Made by a program: the position numbers and the translations under genes
Shown here: positions 41,406 through 49,638 of the stretch, in pieces
How the letters are laid out: the number at the start of each line of letters is the position of its first letter
Position numbering within the stretch: the stretch's first letter is position 1
Notes under the pieces: generated by a model
Database searches by the model: none
Seen by the model: the letters and a program-made list of their open reading frames with translations, nothing else
What the model was told of the DNA's origin: nothing
Assembly (NCBI RefSeq): GCF_007362775.1
Contig: NZ_CP041692.1
Location: 3,410,001-3,474,000 of the forward strand
DNA length: 64,000 nt
Reading direction: 5' to 3'
Origin: Microlunatus elymi
Lineage (GTDB): Bacteria > Actinomycetota > Actinomycetes > Propionibacteriales > Propionibacteriaceae

Positions 41406-41506
41406 GGGCCGAGCCTCCAAACTCCCCGTGCCCGGGGCGACCAGCTGACGATTTCTGCCGGGTGAATCCCGGCAAACGGGGCAACCGCATGATAGTTCTG
41501 ATCCCC

Positions 41507-41851
41507 ATGGGTATCGACGACGAACCCGCGGACGATCGTGACGACGATCCGCGCTGGCGCATCACCCCGACCAAGATCGTGGTTGCCGCCATCCTGACGG
41601 CGGCGATCGTGATCCCGCTGCTGACCTGGACCTACGCGCGGGACGCGCCGCGGCTCTTCGGCTTCCCGTTCTTCTACTGGTACCAGCTGCTCTGGGTGTT
41701 CCTGGCCGCCGGACTCTGCTGGCTGGCCTACGTCCTGCTGCGCCGCGAATCCCGGCAGTACGAGGCCCGGACCGGCATGGTGCCGCCGACCGGACCGCCG
41801 CCCGGCAACCCCGCACCGGATGAAGTGGCCAACTCCGAGGGCGAGGAGTAA
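41507..41851 (+). CDS. DUF3311 small membrane protein, partner of the SSS transporter
   Basis: A 114-residue protein with a charged N-terminus (MGIDDEPADDRDDDPRW) and two membrane helices (IVVAAILTAAIVIPLLTW, YQLLWVFLAAGLCWLAYVLL), ending in a Pro/Gly-rich tail. DUF3311 proteins are typically encoded just upstream of sodium:solute symporters and are thought to be accessory subunits. The symporter gene starts 6 nt after the stop, consistent with this. An ATG at 41489 would add 6 residues; neither start has a clear ribosome site. Confidence 0.85.
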   Translation: MGIDDEPADDRDDDPRWRITPTKIVVAAILTAAIVIPLLTWTYARDAPRLFGFPFFYWYQLLWVFLAAGLCWLAYVLLRRESRQYEARTGMVPPTGPPPGNPAPDEVANSEGEE

Positions 41852-41857
41852 ACGATC

Positions 41858-43495
41858 ATGCACAACGTCAACTGGACCGAGTTGATCATCCTCACCGCAC
41901 TGTTCGTGATCGTCGCGGTGATGGGATTCCGGGCCGCGCGCTGGCGCCGCGGCGAGGGAAATCTGGACTCGCTGCACGAGTGGGGTCTGGGTGGCAAGTC
42001 CTTCGGCACCTGGGTGACCTGGTTCCTGCTCGGCGGTGATCTCTATACCGCCTACACCTTCATCGCGGTGCCGGCCGCGATGTGGGCCACCGGTGCGGTC
42101 TCCGGCTTCTTTGCGGTGCCCTACACGATCGTCTTGTACCCGATCATCTTCTTCTTCCTCGGCCGGATGTGGTCGGTCGCCCACCGGCACGGGTACGTGA
42201 CCACGGCCGACATCGTCCAGGGTCGCTATCAGACCAAGGCGCTGAGTCTGGCGATCGCGGTCACCGGGATCCTGGCCACCATGCCGTACATCGCTCTGCA
42301 ACTGGTCGGCATCCAGGCCGTCCTCGAGGTCGCCGGTGTCGGCGGCAGCAGTGCGCTGGCCCGGGACCTGCCGCTGCTGATCGCCTTTGCCGTACTGGCC
42401 GCGTACACCTACTCGTCCGGGCTGCGGGCACCGGCGCTGATCGCGGTGGTCAAGGACGGTCTGATCTATCTGGTGATCATCGTCGCGGTGATCTACCTGC
42501 CGGCCAAGCTGGGCGGCTGGACCGGGATCTTCGACGCGGCACAGCACAAGATGGCCTCACCGAGCGCGACGAATCCGGCCAAGCCGACCGGGGTCTTCAT
42601 CCCGAACGCCAACCAGGCTTGGGCTTACCTGACCCTGGCGCTGGGCTCGGCGCTGGCGCTGTTCATGTATCCGCACAGTGTGACCGCGACCCTCAGCTCG
42701 AAGACGCGGTGGACCGGACGGCGTAACGCAGCCATCCTGCCGGCCTACTCGTTGCTGCTGGGATTGCTTGCCCTGTTGGGATATGTCGCGATCAAGGCCG
42801 GTACGAAGCCGATCGGCCTGGACGGCAAGGTCAACCCGCAGCTGGTGATCCCTCAGCTGTTCAATGATCATTTCCCGAGTTGGTTCGCCGGCATCGCCTT
42901 CGGCGCGATCGCGATCGGGGCCCTGGTGCCGGCGGCGATCATGTCGATCGCCGCAGCGAATCTGTTCACGCGCAACATCTATCGCGAGTTCTTCAAGCCG
43001 GATGCGAGCCCGAAGCAGGAGGCCAAGGTCTCCAAGCTGGTCTCGTTGTTCGTCAAGGTCGGCGCGCTGTTGTTCGTGCTGCTGCTGGACAAGCAGAACG
43101 CGATCAACTTCCAGCTGCTCGGCGGAGTATGGATCCTGCAGACGCTGCCGTCGATCGTCTTCGGCATGTTCACCCGGTGGTTCCATCGCTGGGCACTGCT
43201 GGCGGGTTGGGCGGTCGGCATGGTGTACGGGACGGTGGTCGCCTACGGCTACTGCTCGGCCTGTACGGTCAAGCACTTCGGCAGTTCACTGGCGACCATG
43301 CCGCTGCTGGGCCAAGCCGCCTACATCGGCTTCACCGCGTTCCTGCTGAACGTGATCGTCACCGTCGTGGTGACGATCATCCTGCGGGCACTCAAGGTGC
43401 CCAACGGCCGCGACATCACCCGGCGCTCGGACTACTTCGTCGACGCCGACGCCCCCGGTGTGGTGCAGCCCGACATCACCCAGCCGATCAAGTGA
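41858..43495 (+). CDS. Sodium:solute symporter (SSS family, MctC-like)
   Basis: A 545-residue symporter with about 13 membrane helices. The N-terminus is followed by the Arg/Gly-rich loop [44 protein letters not shown], characteristic of the pantothenate/acetate-pyruvate (MctC) branch. Further motifs are [17 protein letters not shown] and [23 protein letters not shown]. It likely imports a monocarboxylate. GAGGAG precedes the ATG. It forms a two-gene unit with the DUF3311 gene. Confidence 0.88.
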   Translation: MHNVNWTELIILTALFVIVAVMGFRAARWRRGEGNLDSLHEWGLGGKSFGTWVTWFLLGGDLYTAYTFIAVPAAMWATGAVSGFFAVPYTIVLYPIIFFFLGRMWSVAHRHGYVTTADIVQGRYQTKALSLAIAVTGILATMPYIALQLVGIQAVLEVAGVGGSSALARDLPLLIAFAVLAAYTYSSGLRAPALIAVVKDGLIYLVIIVAVIYLPAKLGGWTGIFDAAQHKMASPSATNPAKPTGVFIPNANQAWAYLTLALGSALALFMYPHSVTATLSSKTRWTGRRNAAILPAYSLLLGLLALLGYVAIKAGTKPIGLDGKVNPQLVIPQLFNDHFPSWFAGIAFGAIAIGALVPAAIMSIAAANLFTRNIYREFFKPDASPKQEAKVSKLVSLFVKVGALLFVLLLDKQNAINFQLLGGVWILQTLPSIVFGMFTRWFHRWALLAGWAVGMVYGTVVAYGYCSACTVKHFGSSLATMPLLGQAAYIGFTAFLLNVIVTVVVTIILRALKVPNGRDITRRSDYFVDADAPGVVQPDITQPIK

Positions 43496-43521
43496 AGGCG
43501 GGCGGCGCTAGCGTTTCGATC

Positions 43522-44511
43522 ATGACTGAATCTGCTGCACGCACCATGCCGTACCGGCGACTCGGGAACTCGGGGCTCAAGGTGAGCGCCCTCTCGTTCG
43601 GATCCTGGGTCACCTTCGGCGACCAGATCGACACCGCGCTGGCCAAGGACTGCCTGACGGCTGCGGCCGAGGCCGGGGTGAACTTCTTCGACAACGCCGA
43701 GGCGTACGCCGGCGGGAAGTCGGAACAGATCATGGGCCAGGCGATCGCCGAGCTCGGCTGGAAGCGCCACTCGTACGTGATCTCCACCAAGCTGTTCTGG
43801 GGCATCAACGGCGACATGATCAACATGCGCAACACCCTGAACCGCAAGTACCTGATGCAGGCCATCGACGGGTCCTTGGAGCGGCTCGGCCTGGACTTCG
43901 TCGACCTCGTCTTCTGCCATCGGCCGGATCCGGACACGCCGATCGAGGAGACCGTGTGGGCGATGAGCGACATGATCTCCGCCGGCAAGGCGCTCTACTG
44001 GGGCACCTCGGAGTGGTCGGCCGACGAGATCCGCGCCGCCTGGCTGATCGCCGACAAGCGCAACCTGCACAAGCCGGTGATGGATCAGCCGCAGTACAAC
44101 CTCCTCCACCGGGACCGGGTCGAGGAGGAGTACGCACGGCTCTACGACGACATCGGTCTGGGTCTGACCACCTGGAGCCCGCTGGCCAGCGGAGTGCTGT
44201 CCGGCAAGTACGTGCACGGGGTGCCGGAGGGTAGCCGGGCCGCCCTGCCCGGCTACGAGTGGCTACGCGATCAGGTGACCGATCCGGAGGTCAACGCCAA
44301 GGTGAGCAAGCTGGCCGCGATCGCCGAACGCCTCGGCGTGACCACCGCCCAGCTGGCGATCGCCTGGTGCGCCGCCAATCCGCGGGTGTCGACCGTGATC
44401 ACCGGCGCATCGTCGGTCCAGCAGGTCGAGGAGAACATGGGCGCCCTGGACGCGCTGGCCCAGCTCGACGACGGCCTGCGGGCGGAGATCGACGAGATCT
44501 TCGCGAGTTAG
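43522..44511 (+). CDS. Aldo/keto reductase (Kv-beta-like)
   Basis: A 329-residue aldo/keto reductase. The catalytic tetrad is visible: Asp and Tyr in [14 protein letters not shown], Lys in VISTKLFWG and His in [11 protein letters not shown]. The sequence starts [25 protein letters not shown] and has the NADPH-binding C-terminal [18 protein letters not shown]. This places it in the AKR6 group related to voltage-gated potassium channel beta subunits. The physiological substrate is unknown. The ATG at 43522 has no clear ribosome site. Confidence 0.9.
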   Translation: MTESAARTMPYRRLGNSGLKVSALSFGSWVTFGDQIDTALAKDCLTAAAEAGVNFFDNAEAYAGGKSEQIMGQAIAELGWKRHSYVISTKLFWGINGDMINMRNTLNRKYLMQAIDGSLERLGLDFVDLVFCHRPDPDTPIEETVWAMSDMISAGKALYWGTSEWSADEIRAAWLIADKRNLHKPVMDQPQYNLLHRDRVEEEYARLYDDIGLGLTTWSPLASGVLSGKYVHGVPEGSRAALPGYEWLRDQVTDPEVNAKVSKLAAIAERLGVTTAQLAIAWCAANPRVSTVITGASSVQQVEENMGALDALAQLDDGLRAEIDEIFAS

Positions 44512-44540
44512 GGCCGAGCGGGCCCGGCATGGCAAAATGA

Positions 44541-44560
44541 CCTGCTGGCCAGACAGCAGG
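44541..44560 (+). promoter_or_regulatory. Hairpin in the bL37 leader
   Basis: CCTGCTG and CAGCAGG form a perfect 7-bp stem with a 6-nt loop between the aldo/keto reductase stop and the bL37 start. It could end the upstream transcript or be a 5' leader structure. Confidence 0.35.
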
Positions 44561-44584
44561 ATTGCAGAAACTGAGGTGATACCG

Positions 44585-44659
44585 ATGGGCAAGACCGGAC
44601 GGAAGCGCCGCGCACGCCGCAAGAAGGGCGCGAACCACGGCAAGCGCCCCAACGCCTGA
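44585..44659 (+). CDS. Ribosomal protein bL37 (24 residues)
   Basis: A 24-residue, strongly basic protein beginning MGKTGRKRRARRKKG and ending ANHGKRPNA. This C-terminus matches the actinobacterial large-subunit protein bL37 known from mycobacterial ribosome structures. It is too short for most gene finders. GAGG lies 8 nt upstream of the ATG. A strong terminator starts 16 nt after the stop, supporting a discrete highly expressed transcript. Confidence 0.85.
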   Translation: MGKTGRKRRARRKKGANHGKRPNA

Positions 44660-44675
44660 GGCGCGAGCGCATCGA

Positions 44676-44706
44676 AACGGGAGACCGAGTCACTCGGTCT
44701 CCCGTT
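44676..44706. terminator. Bidirectional terminator containing the GNAT stop codon
   Basis: A perfect 14-bp stem (44676-44689 with 44693-44706) encloses a 3-nt TCA loop. It ends bL37 on the plus strand. The loop bases 44690-44692 are the stop codon of the convergent GNAT gene, whose last codons form one arm. Confidence 0.88.
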
Positions 44707-45328
44707 CTGTTCTCCGGCCCAGCTCAGCTCGAGTCGCCGGCAGCTCGACCCAGTAGCGCCGGACCAGACCGTAGCCCTGATCGGCCCGGTCCCGGACATC
44801 CTGCAGCACTCCGCCACAACTCTCGATCGTGCGGTAGGACGCCACGTTGTCGTCGTCGCAGGTGATCAACAGCCGGTCCAGTCCGCGTGCTTCGGCCTCG
44901 CGCAGCACCAAGCCGAGTGCGGTTCGGGCGATGCCCTCCCGTCGCCGGGACGGCCGTACGGAGTAGCCGATGTGTCCGCCGATGATCATCAACAGATCGT
45001 TGAGTTCGTGCCGCAGCGCGATGAAGCCGACCACCTCGGCTAACGCCGCTGACTCCGATAACGCCGCTGACTCCGCTGACGCCGCAGATCCCGACACGCC
45101 CCCGATGTCGGTGATCCAGAAGTAGTCGCAATGCACCCGGCCGTCCGGCAGTGGCTTGCTGGTGTCCGCGCTAACCCGGGCCTTGTCGATCAGGTCACGA
45201 CAGGTCTCGAGATCGGCGGGCGCGCCGTCGGAGATTCCCGCACCGTCGATGTGCCGACGCTCGAACTCGGCCACCGCTCCGGCCCAGGACTCGTACAGTT
45301 CCATCGACGGTCTGTACAGCATGATCAT
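44690..45328 (-). CDS. GNAT-family acetyltransferase with repeat insertion
   Basis: A 212-residue GNAT protein. The acetyl-CoA-binding segment is IGYSVRPSRRREGIARTALGLVLREAEARGL, followed by LLITCDDDNVASYRTIESCGGVLQD. Before it, a low-complexity Ser/Ala/Glu stretch (SAASAESAALSESAALAE) is encoded by an 18-bp tandem repeat. The substrate is unknown. The start may be the ATG at 45328 or 45322; neither has a strong ribosome site. The stop codon is inside the loop of the bidirectional terminator. Confidence 0.82.
   Translation of the reverse strand: MIMLYRPSMELYESWAGAVAEFERRHIDGAGISDGAPADLETCRDLIDKARVSADTSKPLPDGRVHCDYFWITDIGGVSGSAASAESAALSESAALAEVVGFIALRHELNDLLMIIGGHIGYSVRPSRRREGIARTALGLVLREAEARGLDRLLITCDDDNVASYRTIESCGGVLQDVRDRADQGYGLVRRYWVELPATRAELGRRTERETE
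45041..45094. repeat. 18-bp tandem repeat inside the GNAT gene
   Basis: Two near-perfect copies of taacgccgctgactccga (45041-45058, 45059-45076) and a degenerate third (45077-45094) lie in frame within the GNAT gene. The unit is a multiple of 3, so copy-number change would not break the frame. Confidence 0.8.
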
Positions 45329-45343
45329 CTAGGCCGCCGCGGA

Positions 45344-45601
45344 TCAGATCTTGCGGACCTCGACGGTCACCGACCGCTGGATCACACTCAGCACCTTGGC
45401 CCGCAGGTGTTCCGGCGCGGCCTCACCGCTGCAGCCGCGGCGGACCAGCCGCTTCAGCGCCTCTTCGGCGTCGAAGGTGTCGAGGCAGGGCTCGCAGGCA
45501 GCGAGGTGATGGCGGATCTCGTCCGCATCGGCGGATTCGAGCTCCTGGTCCAGGAACTCGTACAGCCGAGACAGCGCGCTAGCACAGTCATCGCCGGTCA
45601 T
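45344..45601 (-). CDS. rsrA: Zinc-binding redox anti-sigma factor RsrA
   Basis: An 85-residue ZAS-family anti-sigma factor. The HxxxCxxC motif is His32, Cys36, Cys39 (HHLAACEPC), with Cys6 as an additional N-terminal ligand. Oxidation of the cysteines releases Zn and the sigma factor. The start overlaps the sigR stop (ATGA), so the pair is made in a coupled way. In mycobacteria the equivalent is RshA. Confidence 0.93.
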   Translation of the reverse strand: MTGDDCASALSRLYEFLDQELESADADEIRHHLAACEPCLDTFDAEEALKRLVRRGCSGEAAPEHLRAKVLSVIQRSVTVEVRKI

Positions 45602-46287
45602 GCCCGGGCCTCCTCTTCGTGCTTGTGCTCATGCAACAGTCCGCGATCGCGGGCGTAGTCCTCCAGCCGATTGCGCAACTGCTTGCGGCCGCGGTTGAGT
45701 CGCGACATCACGGTGCCGATCGGCGTACCCATGATCTCGGCGATCTCCTTGTAGGCGAAGCCCTCGACGTCGGCCAGGTAGACGGCCAGCCGGAAGTCCG
45801 GGGCGAGCGCCGACAGCGCTTCCTTGACGTCGGAATCGGGCAGGTTCTCCAGCGCCACCATCTCGGCCGACTTGAGCCCGGTCGAGGTGTGCGATTCCGC
45901 TCGCGCCAGCTGCCAGTCCTCCACGTCGGAGCCGTCGGAGAACTGCGGCTGCCGCTGCCGCTTGCGGTAGTTGTTGATGTAGGTGTTGGTCAGGATCCGG
46001 TAGAGCCAGGCCTTCAGGTTGGTCCCGGGCGTGAACTGATGGAACGACGAGTACGCCTTGGTGTAGGTCTCCTGCACCAGGTCCTCGGCGTCGGCCGGGT
46101 TGCGCGTCATCCGCATCGCGGCCGCGTACAACTGGTCGATGAATTCCAGCGCGTCGCGCTCGAACCGCTCGCGGCGTTCGGACCCGGTCTCGGTCTGCAG
46201 CGTCTCGGCTGATTCCGGTTGCTCGGCGGATTGGGGCGCGTCCGTCACCCGGTCGGCGGACCTGGGTGAGCCTGCGGGAATGGTCAT
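45598..46287 (-). CDS. sigR: ECF sigma factor SigR/SigH (disulfide-stress)
   Basis: A 229-residue group IV sigma factor. Region 2 has [71 protein letters not shown], and region 4 has [41 protein letters not shown]. It directs thiol-oxidative stress genes together with RsrA. The ATG at 46287 gives the usual length. The frame stays open upstream, and in-frame ATGs such as 46359 would yield an N-terminally extended isoform, as known for Streptomyces sigR. A SigR-type promoter lies at 46370-46395. Confidence 0.92.
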   Translation of the reverse strand: MTIPAGSPRSADRVTDAPQSAEQPESAETLQTETGSERRERFERDALEFIDQLYAAAMRMTRNPADAEDLVQETYTKAYSSFHQFTPGTNLKAWLYRILTNTYINNYRKRQRQPQFSDGSDVEDWQLARAESHTSTGLKSAEMVALENLPDSDVKEALSALAPDFRLAVYLADVEGFAYKEIAEIMGTPIGTVMSRLNRGRKQLRNRLEDYARDRGLLHEHKHEEEARA

Positions 46288-46369
46288 CAGGTATGAGCGT
46301 ACCGGTGACCGCTTCTGGCCCAGAAGCGCATCACTGTGCTGATCGATCAAGGTTGGCATCAGTTGGTGC

Positions 46370-46395
46370 AACATCCGCCGCTGCGGCGTATTCCC
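46370..46395 (-). promoter_or_regulatory. SigR-type autoregulatory promoter
   Basis: On the minus strand, GGGAAT (46395-46390) is followed by 17 nt and GTT (46372-46370). This matches the GGGAAT-N17/18-GTT consensus of SigR/SigH. It lies 83-108 nt upstream of the sigR start, consistent with known autoregulation in Streptomyces and Mycobacterium. Confidence 0.7.
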
Positions 46396-46419
46396 GATCA
46401 CAGCGATGATCAGCCGGTC

Positions 46420-47091
46420 TCACGGCAGGCCGGTCGCCTGCCGCAGAGCGGGCAGGTCGGCGGCCACGTCGGGCTGGTCGAAGATCGCTATCTGCAGCAG
46501 GTAGCGATGCCGCTCGGGCGGGATGATCCGGCAGAACTCTGGGTAGTTGTCGCGGGCTGCGGCGTACAGCTGTTCGCCGGCGACGTAGAGCGGGTCGACC
46601 AGCTTGAGCCGCGCGTCAGCGGCGATCATGAAGTGGTCCGGTTTGAGGTCGAGGCCGCCCCACCAGGGCACCTCGGCTCGGTTCATCGCGTCGAGATTTT
46701 CCAACTCCTGCTTGAGTTTTCGCAGGTACGGATCGCTCGGGTCGCACCAGAGCGGATCGATGCTCGCACCCGCGTCCGGCCCCTCGGGGTCGAGATCGCG
46801 TGGCCGCAGCCGCTCCATCAGCGCCAGGTGGCCGCCGCCCTCCAACTCGGTCGCCAGGTGGATTCGCGGCAGCCACGGGTTGCCGGCGAGCCGCCGGCAC
46901 AGGTCGACGAAGTAGCCGTAGGCGGGTTCGAACGCGCTGATCCGGGCAACCACCTCGCCGCTGTTGTCCACGAGGGCGCGGGCCCAATCGCCGGACCCGA
47001 GCAGCCGCCAGCCGCGATCCTCCAGCAACTGCCTGACCTCGGCGTGGTTCAGGCTCGGCCAGTCGATGTGGCTCGAGACGAATTCGGACAT
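46420..47091 (-). CDS. Short kinase-fold (APH-like) protein, unknown substrate
   Basis: A 223-residue protein with traces of a protein-kinase/aminoglycoside-phosphotransferase fold. A glycine-poor loop (RLLGSGDWARALVDNSGEVVARIS) is followed by an Arg at the position of the usual VAIK Lys. The catalytic-loop-like GGLDLKPDHFMIA retains Asp, and LVDPLYV resembles the DFG region. It is shorter than typical APH enzymes, so it may be degenerate or a pseudokinase. The start may be the ATG at 47091 or 47100. It lies in the sigR neighbourhood, where mycobacteria also have an APH-domain gene (Rv3225c). Confidence 0.6.
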   Translation of the reverse strand: MSEFVSSHIDWPSLNHAEVRQLLEDRGWRLLGSGDWARALVDNSGEVVARISAFEPAYGYFVDLCRRLAGNPWLPRIHLATELEGGGHLALMERLRPRDLDPEGPDAGASIDPLWCDPSDPYLRKLKQELENLDAMNRAEVPWWGGLDLKPDHFMIAADARLKLVDPLYVAGEQLYAAARDNYPEFCRIIPPERHRYLLQIAIFDQPDVAADLPALRQATGLP

Positions 47092-47198
47092 GCCCGGCAT
47101 CGTTTCGGCCCACCGCCCCGGCGTCAACGGATTTCGGGGCCTGCGAGTCGGCAGGCCGCTCGCCGGCGGCCGTCGACGTCCATGACAGAGTGGGCGAC

Positions 47199-47933
47199 GT
47201 GACGATCCCGAGCGCACCGGCCTCACCGACCACCTCTAGCGCCTTGAGCACCGACGCAACCGCCCGGCCGACCAGCGCTGCTGCCACCGCGCTGAGGAAT
47301 CTGCGCGAGGTCGGCGGACCGTCGTTGCAGACCGGACGGCGGCGGACGATCTATCGCGCCGACACCGAAGTGGTCGAGCCGACGGCGTACCCAGGATCGC
47401 TGATCGCGGTGCTCGATCTGCGCCGTGACGACGAGGTGGAGCGGGTGCCGCATCCGCTCGCGGCCACCGCCGGCTATCAGCGGATGCCGCTGTTCGATCC
47501 GTCCTCGGCAATCGAGTCGGCCGACGCGGCGGTTCAACTCGACGAGCAGTACATCGACTGGCTGGAACGGCATCGGGCCACCATCAAGATCGTTTTCCGG
47601 ACGTTGGCCCAGATCGACGGCGACGCCTTGGTGTGCTGTTCGGCGGGCAAGGACCGCACCGGCGTGGTGAGCGCACTGCTGGCCAGGCTGTGGGGCGCCG
47701 ATCTTGATCAGATCGGCGCCGACTACGCCGCAACCCGGGAGAACTTCGCCGAACGATTCGCTGCCGAGCTGGCCGCCAGCAACGATCCGGAGCGCACTCG
47801 GATCGCCCAGAACGTCGTCCCCGAGATCATGATCAACGTGATCGAGCACATCGAGGGCCGCTACGGCAGCGTCGAGGGCTACCTGACCTCAATCGGACTG
47901 ACCGACGACGAGATCCGTGCCCTCAAACATTGA
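47199..47933 (+). CDS. Tyrosine-protein phosphatase (PtpB-like)
   Basis: A 244-residue DSP/tyrosine-phosphatase-fold protein. The P-loop is CCSAGKDRTG near residue 147, matching CX5R; the usual His before the nucleophile Cys is replaced by Cys. An N-terminal Ala/Thr/Ser-rich stretch precedes LRNLREVGGPSLQTGRRRTIYRAD. C-terminal IEHIEGRYGSVEGYLTSIGLTDDEIRALK is typical for PtpB-like enzymes acting on phosphotyrosine or phosphoinositides. Start GTG at 47199 or 47190. Confidence 0.86.
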   Translation: MTIPSAPASPTTSSALSTDATARPTSAAATALRNLREVGGPSLQTGRRRTIYRADTEVVEPTAYPGSLIAVLDLRRDDEVERVPHPLAATAGYQRMPLFDPSSAIESADAAVQLDEQYIDWLERHRATIKIVFRTLAQIDGDALVCCSAGKDRTGVVSALLARLWGADLDQIGADYAATRENFAERFAAELAASNDPERTRIAQNVVPEIMINVIEHIEGRYGSVEGYLTSIGLTDDEIRALKH

Positions 47934-47946
47934 AGTGCCGCGGCCG

Positions 47947-48026
47947 ATTACAAGATTCCTGCTCCAGTGAGCCCAACCGCCGGCATTTCGGCCCGCTAAG
48001 CGTCACTGGCGCAGGGTTCTTGTAAT
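47947..48026. repeat. 24-nt imperfect inverted repeat between phosphatase and methyltransferase
   Basis: Arms 47947-47970 and 48003-48026 match at 21 of 24 positions, with a 32-nt spacer. It sits between the convergent phosphatase and methyltransferase genes. A partial further copy of GCGCAGGGTT occurs near 48041. It may be a terminator or a mobile repeat unit. Confidence 0.65.
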
Positions 48027-48057
48027 CCCGTACTCATCTCGTGCGCAGGGTTCCGAG

Positions 48058-48903
48058 TCAGAGCCGGTCGGCGACGATCACCAGGGTCGTCGAATTCAGC
48101 GTGAAGCTGCCGCCGGCCCTGTCGATCACCGCGGCCATCCCGTCCAGCAGCTGCTGCAGGATCGCCGGCGGGATCCGGTTGTGGCCGCCGGAGGTCGGGA
48201 CCACGTCGAGCCAGTCGTCCCGCGTCACGGTCGCCGACCAATCCAGGTTGTGCTGCTCGGGCTCGGTGAAGGCGGCGGTCTGGCGGAGTCCCTCGATCAC
48301 GCGCTTAGTGATCGGCTGGTAGCCGGCGACCGCCGATGCCGCCCACGGCGTGAACGGCAGCCCGGTGTCGACCGAACGATAGACGTCAGCGAAAGCGTGC
48401 GCGAGCTCCGGCTCTGGATCGGCGACGTTCCAGAACAGCGCGATCCGACCGCCCGGACGCAATACCTCGGCCGCCTTTCTCGCCCCCGCGTCGGGATCGA
48501 TCCAATGCCAGGTCTGGCCGGAGATCAGCAGATCGAGCCTACGACCGCGTGCATCCCACTGCTCGAACCTGCCGATCTCGACCGGCAGCCCGCGCCGTCG
48601 GGCGACCTCAGCCATTCGCTCGTCGACCTCGACGCCGAGCAGGCTGCAGCCCGCGTCGACGAACCGTGCGGCGGAGATGCCGGTGCCGATGCCGACGTCG
48701 AGGACCGACGGGCCGGCAGGTCCGTTCTGATCCAGATCGGCCGGCCCCAGGTCAGCCAGCACCAGCTCGGCCAGTTCGGGCGGATAGTGCGGGCGAGCTC
48801 GGTCGTAGCGCTCCGCGTCGGTGCCGAAGGACTCGGCGAGTTCGCGATGCTGGTACGGAGCTCGAGCGGCGGTGGGCTCCGACTCGGACGGTAGAGTGAC
48901 CAT
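48058..48903 (-). CDS. Class I SAM-dependent methyltransferase
   Basis: A 281-residue methyltransferase. Motif I is VLDVGIGTGISAARF near residue 67, followed by LLGVEVDERMAEVARRRGL (motif II), LLISGQTWHWIDP and RPGGRIALFWNV. The N-terminus resembles the UbiE/Methyltransf_11 group. Substrate unknown. It is divergent from a TetR gene, with palindromic operators overlapping its upstream region. Confidence 0.87.
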   Translation of the reverse strand: MVTLPSESEPTAARAPYQHRELAESFGTDAERYDRARPHYPPELAELVLADLGPADLDQNGPAGPSVLDVGIGTGISAARFVDAGCSLLGVEVDERMAEVARRRGLPVEIGRFEQWDARGRRLDLLISGQTWHWIDPDAGARKAAEVLRPGGRIALFWNVADPEPELAHAFADVYRSVDTGLPFTPWAASAVAGYQPITKRVIEGLRQTAAFTEPEQHNLDWSATVTRDDWLDVVPTSGGHNRIPPAILQQLLDGMAAVIDRAGGSFTLNSTTLVIVADRL

Positions 48904-48905
48904 GC

Positions 48906-48932
48906 GCCCACTCTAGGTGGGCATGTGCCCAC
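48906..48932. promoter_or_regulatory. Overlapping palindromes, TetR operator candidate
   Basis: GTGGGCATGTGCCCAC (48917-48932) is a perfect palindrome. GCCCAC-N5-GTGGGC (48906-48922) is a second inverted repeat sharing its left arm. They lie 3 nt upstream of the methyltransferase start and 44 nt before the TetR start. Confidence 0.7.
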
Positions 48933-48975
48933 TCGCCAATCACTCGATCGCGAAGGCCACAGGAGAAGCGAAGAG

Positions 48976-49569
48976 ATGCCCACCGGTGTTGCCTTGCAGG
49001 ATCCGCGCCAACAACTGTTCGGCGCTGCCGAACAAATCCTGCTGCGCCAAGGACCGGCCGCGCTGACCAGCCGCGCGGTGACCGCCGAGGCGGGGGTCGC
49101 CAAGGGCGTCCTGCATCGCCACTTCGCCGACTTCGACGACTTCCTGACCGAACTGGTCCGCGATCGGATCGCGCGCCTCGCCGAGCACGCCGATGATCTT
49201 CAGCGCTCGGTCGGCAGTGGCTCCGTCACCGACAATCTGGTCCGGGCAGTGACCGCCTGGTTCGACCCGGTGGCGCTGGCGATCGTTGCGTTGGTGACCT
49301 CGCGCGACGAGCTGCGGTCCCGGCTTCGGCAGACCACCCCGGTCGGACTCCCGCTGCTCACCGAGGCCGGCACCAAGTTGATCAGCTATCTGAGCGCGGA
49401 GCAGCAGCACGGTCGGCTGCGTGCCGATGCCGATGTCCGACTGCTGGCGCTGAGCATCATCGGCACCGTCCACTTGCTGTTCGCCGGTGAGCTCGGCGCG
49501 TCGCCGGACCCGGCCGCTGTACGCGAGGTGATCGCCTCGATCATCGTCGGCGCCGAAGCAGGAGCGTGA
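48976..49569 (+). CDS. TetR-family regulator
   Basis: A 197-residue TetR protein. The helix-turn-helix is ALTSRAVTAEAGVAKGVLHRHFADFDDFLTELV (about residues 28-60), followed by an all-helical ligand domain. The ATG at 48976 has AGGAG 10 nt upstream; an upstream in-frame ATG is at 48925. It probably represses itself and the divergent methyltransferase through the palindromes at 48906-48932. Confidence 0.88.
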   Translation: MPTGVALQDPRQQLFGAAEQILLRQGPAALTSRAVTAEAGVAKGVLHRHFADFDDFLTELVRDRIARLAEHADDLQRSVGSGSVTDNLVRAVTAWFDPVALAIVALVTSRDELRSRLRQTTPVGLPLLTEAGTKLISYLSAEQQHGRLRADADVRLLALSIIGTVHLLFAGELGASPDPAAVREVIASIIVGAEAGA

Positions 49570-49638
49570 TGACATGTGTATACGCGTCGAGCGAATCGGA
49601 GCAATCCGCGGCCGCAATGGCGAACACGTAGACAAATC

